64,000 bases of DNA, from the NCBI GenBank assembly GCA_037127315.1, contig JBBBDQ010000348.1, forward strand, positions 3,037,501 to 3,101,500. Direction: 5' to 3'. How positions within the stretch are numbered: the first letter of the stretch is position 1; every line of letters starts with the position of its first letter. The position numbers were made by a program, and so were the translations under genes. Shown here piece after piece: positions 45,131 through 55,274 of the stretch. The notes under the pieces are model-generated. The model searched no databases, had not been told where the DNA came from, and saw nothing but the letters and a program-made list of their open reading frames with translations. The DNA is from Ascarosepion bandense (Eukaryota > Mollusca > Cephalopoda > Sepiida > Sepiidae).

Positions 45131-45379
45131 TATGAAGTGTATCACTAAATTATTATTATCGCCCCAACCAAATAAATCTTACAATTTATAAAATTGTTTT
45201 CAGGTTTTAAATAATTTGAAAAAGTGTTAGTAAGATGTAGAAAAACAATTAATGATTCAAAAGACGACCTTATCAATTTTATAATAAATTCAGGGTATCA
45301 GCAATCACTGCATTTTCTTTTAGGTTACCCACTCATCATAAGTAAGATTTGTTTTAGAAATAATTTAAAATATTAGTTA

Positions 45380-45667
45380 CGTATTAGTGCAGTTGATATC
45401 GGCTCGGAACGAGAGATCGAAGAGTCGAGTTCGAATTCAAATTGAAGTCGTTGCATACACTTACATGCCAAAAAACGTTGGAAAAGGTATTAATCTGTTT
45501 TTCTCCCTCTATCTATGGGTTAAATAACAGGACAGATTGGGTTCTAGAGCTTTCGTTGACAACCAGTGTACCGCAGAAAGTAATGGCAACCTAATGTGGG
45601 AAAATCAGTCAGTCTTTTCGAGACATGATTGCCCAAGCTTGTGTCACACGCGGCACTTAACTGACTG
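45380..45667 (+). mobile_element. SINE1, diverged, nearly full length
   Basis: Starts inside the head (TAGTGCAGTTGATATCGG), keeps the B box GAGTTCGAATTC, and ends in CACTTAACTGACTG. About 15 bp around the AATCTTCTGCCC block are missing. Confidence 0.85.
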
Positions 45668-45701
45668 CCTGATTGCTTCTAAAACACAGTGACATAATAT
45701 A

Positions 45702-46226
45702 AACTAGCATCATAACCCGGCGTTGCCCGTGCAACTCAGAACATTTTAGTAGTAGGAGAAGATGCCACTTTTTATTTTACATATTTTGTTTTTGTTTGAA
45801 AAAACACTTCTTTTTTTTTTTAATATTTATTTTGTTTCAAAATTACGGTGAAAAATATTCACATTTTTTGGTTGACCAAATTAATTTTTAAAACGTCAGA
45901 ATAAAAATTAAATATAAAGGCCCATTTATTTTTTTTAATAAAAAATATTCTAGTCGCGTTTGACTCGTGTCATTTGATTTCTGAGACGTAATTTAGCAAC
46001 CATCTTAGATCTTAGATGTTTTTACGGAGCAAATGTAAACAATCGGCTCCATTGGCCAAAAAGTGCGAAAGGAAAAATTGCTGAACTTAAACTCAAAAAG
46101 TATGTGTCAACCTGGCTTCTCTGTAGATATGTGTCCCTAGAAAATTTGAATGACGTAGCTTAAAAAATGTAGGCGTGCATGGGTAACAACAATCACACAC
46201 ACTCACAGATTGCTTTTTATATATAT
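45702..46226 (+). repeat. Interspersed repeat with GGCGTTGCCC signature, copy 1
   Basis: About 500 bp, starting CTAGCATCATAACCCGGCGT. It shares AACTCAGAACATTTTAGTAG and CAATCGGCTCCATTGG with 48396-48885 along its length. It ends near an ACACTCACAGATTGC block and a (TA)n. Class unknown. The CCCGGCGTTGCCCGG-type start is seen in repeats of several invertebrates. Confidence 0.8.
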
Positions 46227-47224
46227 ATATGTATCTGTCACTCAGCCTGTGGTCGCCTTCTTATCAATAATATAATCTGTTGTTACGGTTAAATGACGCA
46301 TTATCCAATGTGAAAAAGTATTCAAAGAATATCCCAAGAGTTAAAATCGAATCGCGTAAATAGGAGTTTGTAATTAGATAGAAAGCTACGTAAGCGATAA
46401 AATGTGGATTCCAATTTTAGACTCTTTGGAGGCCAAAAATATGTTAACCTTTACAAACCAATGATGTTTGTTTTGGATTTAATACATTTTTAAATATTGT
46501 ATTTCTTTCAAATTTATTGATCTGACCCATTCTAATTAAAAGTACTTGAAATCTGGTGTCGCTTTTGTGCACCAATTCAATCTTGCCGTATAAACATTTT
46601 GCGTGTTTAATGACCAGTTTCAAATGTTCTTGTTGTTCATGTTTAAAGTGATTGTTTCAAAATATGATAATGAAAACCAAATATATAATTAATAATACTT
46701 TACCGTGTGTAACCAAATGTTTCATGGAAGCAACTGTAAAATAGCAAAGAAAAATAAATATTTATGCTAGTATCACGTGACGATTAATTAAGGCTTTAAT
46801 GAAGTAATTTGTTGGAAATGTGATTTTTTAGGATTAGGCTGATTAACTGTTCTGTTGCTTTTGTTAAACATCTTATGTTATCCTCAATTATTCAATAAAT
46901 ATAACCAAATTAATATTACATATTGTATTTTCTGCATACCAAACTGGCTGAAGAATTCCGATTCAAGTTTGGTTTCGGTAAATATTTTAAGCTGTCCATA
47001 CCAACTTTGGAAATAAAAGGGATATTTATACTCAGAAACAGTTGAGATTTCTTGTACATAAAATGTAAAAGGAAGGTGTGGCGAATTATCTCGTCGATCC
47101 AAGAGGGCCAGAGTAGCGTAGCCTATAGGTGCCAGTAAAAAGGTCCGAACACCGGCGCTGGAATGACGAGGTGCAGTTGTCAGTAAGTCAGATCGAGGCT
47201 GGCAGTATTCTCTGGCTCGGCGAG
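46227..47224. other. Unassigned DNA upstream of TATA module
   Basis: AT-rich to about 47060, then GC-richer with several CpGs (47080-47225), ending at the TATAAAAAAG box. This may be the 5' part of an LTR or promoter. The minus-strand open frame across it (46884-47291) has no domains. Confidence 0.4.
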
Positions 47225-47375
47225 AACGTATAAAAAAGGCGAGTTCTTTTTGAGTCAACAGGGCGACTATTTCTTTGGCTTTTAAGCGCAATTCTCGGCG
47301 TGGCGTGCCAAACCAGAATTCTTTAAGAGGATGTTCTTAGTGTTTGTGCTACTGATTTACATCATTTCTGCTACA
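47225..47375 (+). promoter_or_regulatory. TATA-containing module, copy 1
   Basis: AACGTATAAAAAAGGCGAG is followed by CGACTATTTCTTTGGCTTTT and GTGTTTGTGCTACTGA. It is repeated at 47831-47985 with about 90 percent similarity by eye. A TATA box followed by GC-rich leader suits a polymerase II promoter or LTR R region. Confidence 0.5.
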
Positions 47376-47533
47376 CAAAATGAGAAAGATATTCAACTTG
47401 ATATTTTCAAAATCCCAGTGTCATTTCTTAATAAGAGAAGAAATAAACAATGGAATAAGACTCTCTTCCTCCTCCCTCCTGGAGTGGGGGGAGGAATTTG
47501 TTGTTGTGTCTTGTTTTATTTCAAGTGTTGTAT

Positions 47534-47834
47534 TCAGTCAGTTAAATGCCATGTGTGATACACGCTTGGGCGATCATGTCTTAAAAGAGACATGACTAAC
47601 TGGGTAGAATATTATCCCGCAGTAGGTTGCCATTGCTTTCTGCAGTAGAGTGGTTACCAACCAAGGCTATGGAACCCAATCTGTCTTTTTATTTAACCCA
47701 TAACTGGAGTGAAGAGACGGATTAATACCTTTCCCAAGGGTATTTGTGCGTAAGTGAATGCAACGAATTCAACTGGAATTTGAACTTGGCTCCCTGATTT
47801 GTCGTTCCGAGACGATATCCACTTCACCACAACG
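47534..47834 (-). mobile_element. SINE1 between the two TATA modules
   Basis: Tail CAGTCAGTTAAATGCC to head CACTTCACCACAACG (plus-strand view). The head stops at AACG, exactly where the second module begins AACGTATAAA, so the junction has four bases of microhomology. Confidence 0.85.
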
Positions 47835-47985
47835 TATAAAAAGGCGAGTTTTTGTTGAGTCGACAGAGCGACTATTTCTTTGGCTTTTAGGCGCAATTCT
47901 CGGCGTTGCGTACCAAACCAGAATTCGTTACGAGGTTGTTTCTAGTGTTTGTGCTACTGACTTACATCTCTTCTGTTACAGAAGG
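47831..47985 (+). promoter_or_regulatory. TATA-containing module, copy 2
   Basis: AACGTATAAAAAGGCGAG and downstream blocks as in copy 1. Its upstream GC-rich part is replaced by a SINE. Confidence 0.5.
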
Positions 47986-48395
47986 CTTGAATAATTTAAC
48001 ACTCACTGGATGTATCGAAAGTAAAAAAGACAGGTGACAGCGTAGAGTAGAGACAGCCGGCAAAAGCTGTTTAGAGCTCGGAGAGATGGGTAGTCGTGGA
48101 GAATCATGTACGCCCACTTGTTGAAAGAAATGTTACACAAAATAAGAAAATTATCAAGATCTTACACAAAAGATTGTCACTGTACACAGTGTACGCTACA
48201 GATTCTTCAGATAGTGAAAATAGATTAAAATAAATAAAAAAAATCAGATCTGATTTTAATAAAATTTTCGGGACTTATTCACAAATTAATTAAATAAGTG
48301 ATATATTTTTTTCATAATTTTTTATCTGTAATCCTATTAACTTAATTTTATAAAATTTCGAGAAGTTAAAATTCCACCCCCTTTTTATTGATATT

Positions 48396-48885
48396 AGACT
48401 AGCATCATAGCTCGGCGTTGCCCGGGCAACTCAGAACATTTTAGTAGTAGGAGAATAATTAAATTAACTATTGGTACTTTTTTTTATATATTTTGTTTTG
48501 ATTCAAAATTACGGCTAAAATATTCACATTTTTTTGTTGAACAAATTAATTTTTAAAACGTCGGAATAAAACTTAAATATAAAGGCTCATTTTTTTTTAA
48601 TAAAAATATTTCAGTCGCGTTTGACACGTGTGATTTGATTTCTGTGACGTAATTCAGCAATCATCTTCGATCTCAGAGGTTTTACGGAGCAAATGTAAGC
48701 AATCGGCTCCATTGGTCAAAAAGTGCAAAGGGAAAATTGCTGAACTTAAACTCAAAAAGTATGTGTTGACCTGGTTTCCTTGTAGATATGTATCTCTAGA
48801 AAGTTTGAATGGCGTAGCTTAAAAAATGAATGTGTGCATATAGAACAGTCACACATAGGCTCACAAATTGCCTTTTATTTGTATT
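48396..48885 (+). repeat. Interspersed repeat with GGCGTTGCCC signature, copy 2
   Basis: Starts CTAGCATCATAGCTCGGCGT and follows copy 1 (45702-46226) to its end at CACAAATTGCCTTTTAT. A small insertion near 48450 distinguishes them. Confidence 0.8.
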
Positions 48886-48919
48886 AGATAAAAGCTCCCT
48901 GAGGAATTTGAATAACTAA

Positions 48920-49490
48920 CGAAATTGGAATAGCAAATTATACCTCTCAAAAACGAAACAAAATTGGAATAATGAATTATACAGTCCATAAACGAAACGA
49001 AATTAGAAAAGCGTATTATACCTCTCAAAAACGAAACAAAACTGAAATAACCAATTATGCCTTCAAAAAATGAAATGAAATTAGTTATAATAGTGAATTA
49101 TGCCTTCCAAAAGCGAAAGGAAAATGAAATAGCAAATTATGTCTTCCTGAAACAAAACAAAATTAGAATAGCAAATTATACCTTCCAAAAAGGAAACGAA
49201 ATTATAACAGCAAAATATGATTTCAAAAACACAAAATTGGAATAGCGAATGATGCTTTCCAAAAACGAATCGAAATTGCAATAATGAATTATGCCTTCAA
49301 AAAATTAAACGAAAGTTTAATAACAAATTATATCTCCCAAAATGGAAAAGAAACTGGAATAACGCATTATACCTTCTAAAAACGAAATGAAATATGAATA
49401 GCGAATTATGCTTTCCAAAAAAGAAATTGAATTAGTTAAAATAGCAAATATTCCTTCCAAAATCGAAACGGAATTGGAATAGTGAGTTAT
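48920..49490 (+). repeat. Degenerate ~40-bp minisatellite
   Basis: About 14 imperfect units of the type CTTCCAAAAACGAAACGAAA followed by TTGGAATAGCGAATTATGC. The frame read across it on either strand is a translation of the repeat. Confidence 0.88.
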
Positions 49491-49547
49491 CCCTTTTATA
49501 GGATTTGTATATTTGTATTATCCATCTACTAACAAAAACACACAATT

Positions 49548-49800
49548 GAAAATTACTCAACCGCAGAATCGGATCCAAACGATTAAAAAGCATTTTGAAA
49601 AAAAACCCAACTAAGGCAAATTTCTCTAGTCAGTGTGAAAAGCATAATTCTGGATCCTAATTGGATAAGAAATAAAAAAATTCATATTACAAACTCAATC
49701 AAACGTTTTTCACTCCTAGTGAATAAAATATCTCTGGGAGCCAGTCATGCGACAAAGTTAACAACTTAAGAATGTTCTGTGACCGGTCAAGACAGTCCGA
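49548..49800 (+). repeat. Single-unit relative of the 15.66 kb array
   Basis: Contains one unit (TAGTCAGTGTGAAAAGCATA, TTCTGGATCCTAATTGGATA). The flanks resemble those of the array: AATCGGATCCAAACGATT upstream, CACTCCTAG and GACCGGTCAAGACAGTC downstream. Confidence 0.8.
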
Positions 49801-51449
49801 TATGGAAACAGTTAGCTGAAGGACCTCGTGGCAATGTAACAAAAGAAATTTCAAGAAGCCGACCCGAACGTAAGGGCGCGTCACAGATTCATTCGACCTT
49901 TTCTTTTAATTTTCCTTTTCCTCATTTTCCCTCCACTCCGCCAAAGAGAGCACCAACAACAACGACAACAGGACGCGTTAAGTACAATTTCCTTATATGT
50001 TTTACCTTCTCTCTCACTCTGTCGCCGACCTACCACAAAGAGGAAGAAATATGAGTCACAATTCACTTATTACACGCAAAGTAACATAAGACTTCACCTT
50101 CTACTGCTATCCGTATACGCACGGGACACTTTGCTATTTATTAGTATAAAACACTGAACTCTAAACTTCTGTGGACATTTTAAATACTTATATTTCTCTT
50201 TGAACCATTTTAACTACAAAGCTGCACGCATTTTCTCAGTGAATATAACAAATATGTTATAGTGTTCAGTTAACGAAATTTAATTTATATTTGTCGTCTT
50301 ACAATTTTGTTATTCTGTTAATAAATCTTAATATAAACACGAAATATTTTATCTTTTCGAATTTCAGCTTCCAACTTTCAACCTTCTGATATTTAAATTC
50401 TGGGGACTTCTCTCTTTCAGATACAAAACGAAATTACAATGAAACTTACGGTCTTCATTCGCTCGAAGCCACATTTAACCATCGATCTAGAACAAGTTTT
50501 CTAACGCTGATAGTTAATATATTTCTGAATGTGTTAGCCGCCATGCATGACATTCATTTAAATGTCTAAATCGAATGAGGCTAGTTAAGAACGGAAATAG
50601 AATGATAATGTTTTTGTTTTTAGCATCTTGCTTTGTTGGAAAAAAAACTATCCTTAGCAGTCTATTTTATCTAAAAAAAAACGGTTATAAATTTTACGTC
50701 TTATGAGGTATTTGCATTTTTTTTTTACTGCGATATGCAGTCTTAAGTTTTGACAATAAAACTTAAGAATATTCAGGAAAAAAAATGGTCAATACGACTC
50801 ATGAAATATGAGGAATGGTAAAACCATTCTTATCTACCTAAACCGGTCGATCCTCTTTTGAATGTCAGTAGAAAACAACACAATTTCCCAGACATTGTAC
50901 AGTGATTGTCCCATTTTTTTTTAATTCTAAGCAACAAATAGATTTCTTGTTCGTCCATATATGATCAAATATTTTCCTACGTTATTTTATTTTGTCGTTC
51001 TTATTTGGTCGATAATACAATCTAATCTGTGTAAAAAAAGCAAATAATTATTTCCTTTTTTTTTATTTTGCTGTATTTGTTTTCCCTTCTATCCGTATCT
51101 CTTTCTTTTGCTGTCTCCTTCTTAAAAGGCGAAAATCCAGCCCGTTAAGCTTCCTTTAGTCGATTTGTTCGCTTGTTTCTTTTATTTGTTTTATTTAGTA
51201 TTTTGTGTTTTTTCTTTGGTCCACCGCCAAACGTAGAAGGTTCATTTCGTGAGCAATAATTATCGAGACGTTCCTTCCAATTGATGGTCGATAAAAGACA
51301 CGGGTTCATTGATAATCAAATCGATGTGGTTGTTCAATCAACACCCCATGCCACCCATTCAACCACTATATTGAATAATGAATCCAGCCAAATTGGCAGT
51401 TGTAGGTTTCCAGGTAACATAAACGCGACACCCCCACATGTGTAGCTCA

Positions 51450-51450
<1 letters not shown>
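49801..51450. other. Unassigned intergenic DNA
   Basis: AT-rich, with T runs. A GC-richer strip at 49860-50040 has overlapping short frames but no domain. No gene is supported. Confidence 0.45.
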
Positions 51451-51451
<1 letters not shown>

Positions 51452-51521
<70 letters not shown>

Positions 51522-51535
51522 GCGTGTGTGCATGG

Positions 51536-51581
<46 letters not shown>
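51452..51581. repeat. Compound (CA)n-(TA)n microsatellite
   Basis: CA run to about 51500, TA run, a short GTGTGTGCATGG break, then a second TA run. A further (TA)n is at 51724-51767. Confidence 0.95.
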
Positions 51582-51582
<1 letters not shown>

Positions 51583-51720
51583 AATACAGACGCATGAACA
51601 GTCTGCTGCCAAGTCTCACAGAATATAGAGAAAAGGCGACGGAATAACGTTTCTGTTTTCAAATCAATATATTGAGGTATTGATTAATTTAAATCAATAA
51701 AATATTAAATAAGTACCTAC

Positions 51721-51770
<50 letters not shown>

Positions 51771-51847
51771 TTACAGAGAAATTGATATGTTTACTTATAC
51801 ATGCATATTGCATCTACATGAAAGTTTGCGTCTCGATGGATCTAAAC

Positions 51848-51915
51848 ATAGGTAGCCAAGTGGTTAGATCTTTAGAGTCCGACCTTTGGAGCCAGGTTCG
51901 TATTAACTCTTGAAC
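51848..51915 (+). mobile_element. tRNA-like SINE head or tRNA pseudogene
   Basis: TAGCCAAGTGGTTAGATC resembles a tRNA A box and GGTTCGTATTAACTC a B box, at the right distance. The arms do not pair well, so it is not a functional tRNA gene. Confidence 0.5.
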
Positions 51916-51919
51916 GACT

Positions 51920-52289
51920 TGTCAAAATGGGAGTATTTTGCTAATATCGGCCTGTGTAGATGATCCACATTGCATGCCGTACTGCTGGGAAATGTCTGAC
52001 AACCATAGATGGAACTGATACTAGCAATGTGTTTGAAATTACATGGACGAATCTCGTTGCAAGCCGTCAATGACTTCATTAGCATCACGTCAAAAGCTGT
52101 AAACGCGTATCTGAAAGTTTTTGCTATGTTATATTCGAATAGATCAGTCACAATAGCTGACACACTGAAACAACATGCCAATATTAAGGGTTTTGTTAAA
52201 CACAGCAAACCTATCACCAGAAACTAACACAATATTTTGTCGTTCTTTTTAACGATACAGTATACTGGGTCAAGTGCAGAGTAAGGGTA
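51920..52289. other. Unassigned intergenic DNA
   Basis: Overlapping open frames of 72 and 104 codons on opposite strands, without domains. No gene is supported. Confidence 0.35.
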
Positions 52290-52915
52290 ATAATTTTACT
52301 CGAGCCACAAGATTAGCAACTGGGTCCCACCATTTTACTGCGAAACCAAAAACATGTAAACGCAAATTCTACTCCAGCAGCTTTTTTTCTTGCACTCCCC
52401 GCCTGTGAAATTCCCTTCCATTTACTTGCTTTTCCGACAGCTACAATCTCCAAGAATTTAAATGTAAAGTCAATAGTTATCTCCTATGTCACTAACCTGC
52501 GTCCTCTCTACATGCTCCTATCTCCTCTCCGTCCACTACACTCTCATCAATATTCTCATCTTTCTCTTACCCACTTCCTGACACCCCCTATAACCTGTCA
52601 CTCTTTTTCATCAGTTTCCTCCTATGTAACCCCCTGTACAACAGTGGCGGTAAAATACCTTGCTTGGGGCACTATGATTAAAACAAAGAAGTCATCTCCT
52701 ATCTCACTAACCTGCATCCTCTCTCTCTCATGCTCCTTTCTTCGTCCATTTCACTCTCATCAGTATTCTCATCCTTCTCTTACCCTCTTCCTGACACCGC
52801 CTGTAACCTGTCACTTTTTCTCATAACTTTTCTTCTATGTAATGCTTTGCAAAACAGTGGCAGTATAATGCCTTGCTTGGGCAATATAATTATAAAAATA
52901 AGTAAATAAATAAAA
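52290..52915 (+). mobile_element. LINE 3' end (subfamily C) with 3' UTR and tail duplicated
   Basis: The ORF2 terminal block (ACTCGAGCCACAAGATTAGC, AATTTAAATGTAAAGTC) leads into a 3' UTR that occurs twice. The first, at 52479-52692, ends GGGGCACTATGATTAAAACA. The second, at 52693-52900, ends GGGCAATATAATTATAAAAA. Each repeat has its own terminus and tail. Confidence 0.85.
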
Positions 52916-53404
52916 TTCCAGAGTGAATTCCATCAGTAAAACGCTCAAAAATATGAAAAAATTTTTATTTTTGGAACTCGACGAAGATGACTGTCACTGA
53001 ATGATTGTTTTGTACTCTATATGACTGGAATCAGTTATAGACTGAGAGGTTATATCCAGTTATTAAAATCATAATGTAGACACAAATATATGAGGCTTCT
53101 TTTTCTTCTGCTTCTTCTTTTCTGAACAATGTCCCTTCAATGCGTGGGAAATCAAAGCTATCCAGGATTGTTTATGATGTTCAGCTCCAATTAATGTTTG
53201 TCTACATATTATCCATCATTTTTCTTTTTTACTATCGATCTAAATTATATCGTCAGTTAGGTTCCTCGATTTGTTTTTAGTCAAGGCCTCTCAAAAACGC
53301 TCCTAACGGGTTACTGAAATTGAAAAGGAAAAACGATTTGAGAAGGGACCGAAATCGCAAACGAGTAAAAACTAGTATTTGTCTATATTTACATTATTTG
53401 GACT
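52916..53404. other. Unassigned intergenic DNA
   Basis: AT-rich with a CT-rich patch near 53095-53130. No gene. Confidence 0.4.
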
Positions 53405-53880
53405 GTTGTCCTCATCTTTGCCGCCATTTGTACGATGTTTCAGCCGTTGTACGCCCCGACCTTCTTAAGGTGCTAGGAATTTCGAACCGAAACCTTTATT
53501 ACAATCACTGGGGTATATGAACTCCATTCCTTACCTAATGCCTCTTCTGGAAGACATGAGTTATCTCCCTCTAACCCTGTAAGTTATTTGTTCACCACTG
53601 CTTAAGGACACATGGTTCAGTGAATATAGACGTTGGTTAGTTCTTGTGACTTGAGCCAAACAGTTGAGAGTTCAATACCAGCAGTGGTGAACAAGTAACT
53701 TACAGGGGAGATAACTCATGACTACCAAAAGAGGCCCTACGCACGGGATGGAGATCTTATACCCTAGTAATTGTAATAAAGGGTTCGAAATTCCTAACAC
53801 CTAAAAAAGGCCGGAACGCACAACGGCCGAATCGTACAAATTGCAGCAAAGACGAGGACAATAGAACGAATAATGCAAAT
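53405..53880. mobile_element. SINE2 palindrome: one full copy facing one headless copy
   Basis: The right half is a full plus-strand SINE2: head about 53608-53685 with TGGTTCAGTGAATATAGACG and GAGTTCAATACC, body, tail to 53880. The left half (53405-53605) is the reverse complement of the body and tail without head. The arms share CACTGCT/AGCAGTG, GAGTTATCTCCC / GGGAGATAACTC, TTTGTACGAT and the CTT(A/C)AGGTGCTAGG block. Both tails carry degraded forms of the hammerhead-like motif (GCTGAAACATCGTAC on the left, GGCCGAATCGTAC on the right). Confidence 0.82.
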
Positions 53881-53942
53881 ACTGTAAGAAAACACTAAAA
53901 TTTAATTATAAACGTAACCAACTATAATTAATACTCTAAAGC

Positions 53943-54697
53943 CATGGTTCCCAACCCTGGGGTAAATTACCCCATTGGGGTAATGAGCCCATATTTTGAG
54001 GGTAATGGATATTTGGTTTAGGAAGAGGCAATCGGCTTATAATTTCACACTGTGCCAAATTATTAACGAGACAGCATTTCAAGGAAGTAAGTACTTTCCA
54101 AACTTGAATAATTCCAATAATGAATGGGTAAGAAATCCATATCTTGTGAGTGAAAATATCTTTCCTGGTGAGGACTATCCAGCAAAAGAAGAAGTTCTCA
54201 CACTCAGGATGAACAATTCATGGAAGCTTTTGTTTGAGCCAAGTCTGGTCTAGACACCTTTTGGATCTCGCGTCTGCAGGATATACAAACACTAGCCTCT
54301 AGAGCAGTACAAATTCTCATAGGATTTTCAACAACTTATCTATGTGAACAAGTTTTTTCTACTGTTCTTGGAATGAAGACCAAGAAACGTAGCAGACTCA
54401 ACGTGGCAAACAATGCCCGAATAGCCCTTTCAGTCACAGATCCAAGAATAAATAAACTGGCACAAGCAATACAAGCTCAACACTCACATTAAGAATCACT
54501 GCTAGGTTACGGCTACTATCCCTCTGATTATTATAAATTGGTATAGTATTGAATAATTTCCATTAACTTTGTCTGCTTTTGATGTATGAAAATATAATTA
54601 CTTCTTTCTTATATTACAGGTATTTGTTCATTGAGGTAATGGATAATAGTGAAATTGTATTTTGGGGTAATCGCAGCAGAAATGTTGGGAACCGCTG
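53943..54697 (+). mobile_element. hAT-type (ZBED5/FAM200-like) transposon remnant
   Basis: Terminal inverted repeats CATGGTTCCCAAC at 53943-53955 and GTTGGGAACCGCTG at 54684-54697, the hAT pattern CA..GGTTCCCAAC. The 8-bp flanks CTCTAAAG and CCCTTAGG may be a decayed TSD. At 755 bp it is far shorter than an autonomous hAT element, so most of the transposase has been deleted. Confidence 0.82.
53996..54492 (+). pseudogene. hAT transposase C-terminal part
   Basis: First frame: EWVRNPYLVSENIFPGE and KLLFEPSLV (to 54253). After a frameshift comes DTFWISRLQDIQTLASRAVQ, then FSTTYLCEQVFSTV, MKTKKRSRLNVANNARIAL and DPRINKLAQ, ending in a stop near 54492. This is the hAT dimerisation domain of ZBED5/FAM200-like proteins. 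The zinc finger and catalytic Asp residues are absent. It could be a domesticated fragment, but the frameshift argues for decay. Confidence 0.85.
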
Positions 54698-55274
54698 CCC
54701 TTAGGTAACATTTGTAAGAGATGGAATAACAAATTTGAAAATCGACATTTGTGAGGTGAGCAGATCGGAATCCCCATAGTACAATACAGACGAGGCATTA
54801 GTAGAAATTTTTTTTACTAATGTTTAAGCTAGAATTGAAGATGACTGTCCGGTAGACTCATATGTTCTCCCAGGAAGATATCTCAAAACACTCTGGTTGG
54901 GTTCGGATGAAACCTTTAAGGATGATTGGCCCCATCACAGGCACGAACTGATTCGTTTGATCGAGTACGGGACGAAGTTTCTGGGTTACATTTCCTGTTT
55001 TATTACTTTCATTACGCAATGCAAAATACTGAATTACCTCTCGTTGATATATTTTCAGTCTAGGGAGCGGTCAAGTTTATTGCAGTTATTTTTTCTCATC
55101 TCTTACTTATCGCTAAGATGATGTTTGTATTGCCCTGGCGGTAGTTTGTGGTTTTGGACTGCTCTTTCTAGTTTAAATTACTATTACTAAATAAAACGAT
55201 TGACATAACTCTTCCATTTTTCCACACTTAAAAATGGACGCGATATAAGAAAATAAACTGTTTTACAATATTCA
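54698..55274. other. Unassigned intergenic DNA
   Basis: No recognisable gene. A short frame at 54897-55121 has no domain. Confidence 0.4.

Noticed and set aside
46884..47291. 135-codon minus-strand frame
   Set aside because: It reads backward through the TATA module and AT-rich flank. It has no domain, and the duplicated module at 47.8 kb does not preserve the frame.
51334..51662. Several overlapping frames of alternating Ile-Tyr, Val-Cys and Thr-His
   Set aside because: They are translations of (TA)n and (CA)n microsatellites. The same applies at 6399-6587, 22703-22947, 26863-27125 and 61757-62099.
51848..51915. Functional tRNA gene
   Set aside because: A- and B-box-like segments are present, but the acceptor and anticodon arms do not pair. 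It is listed only as a SINE head or pseudogene.
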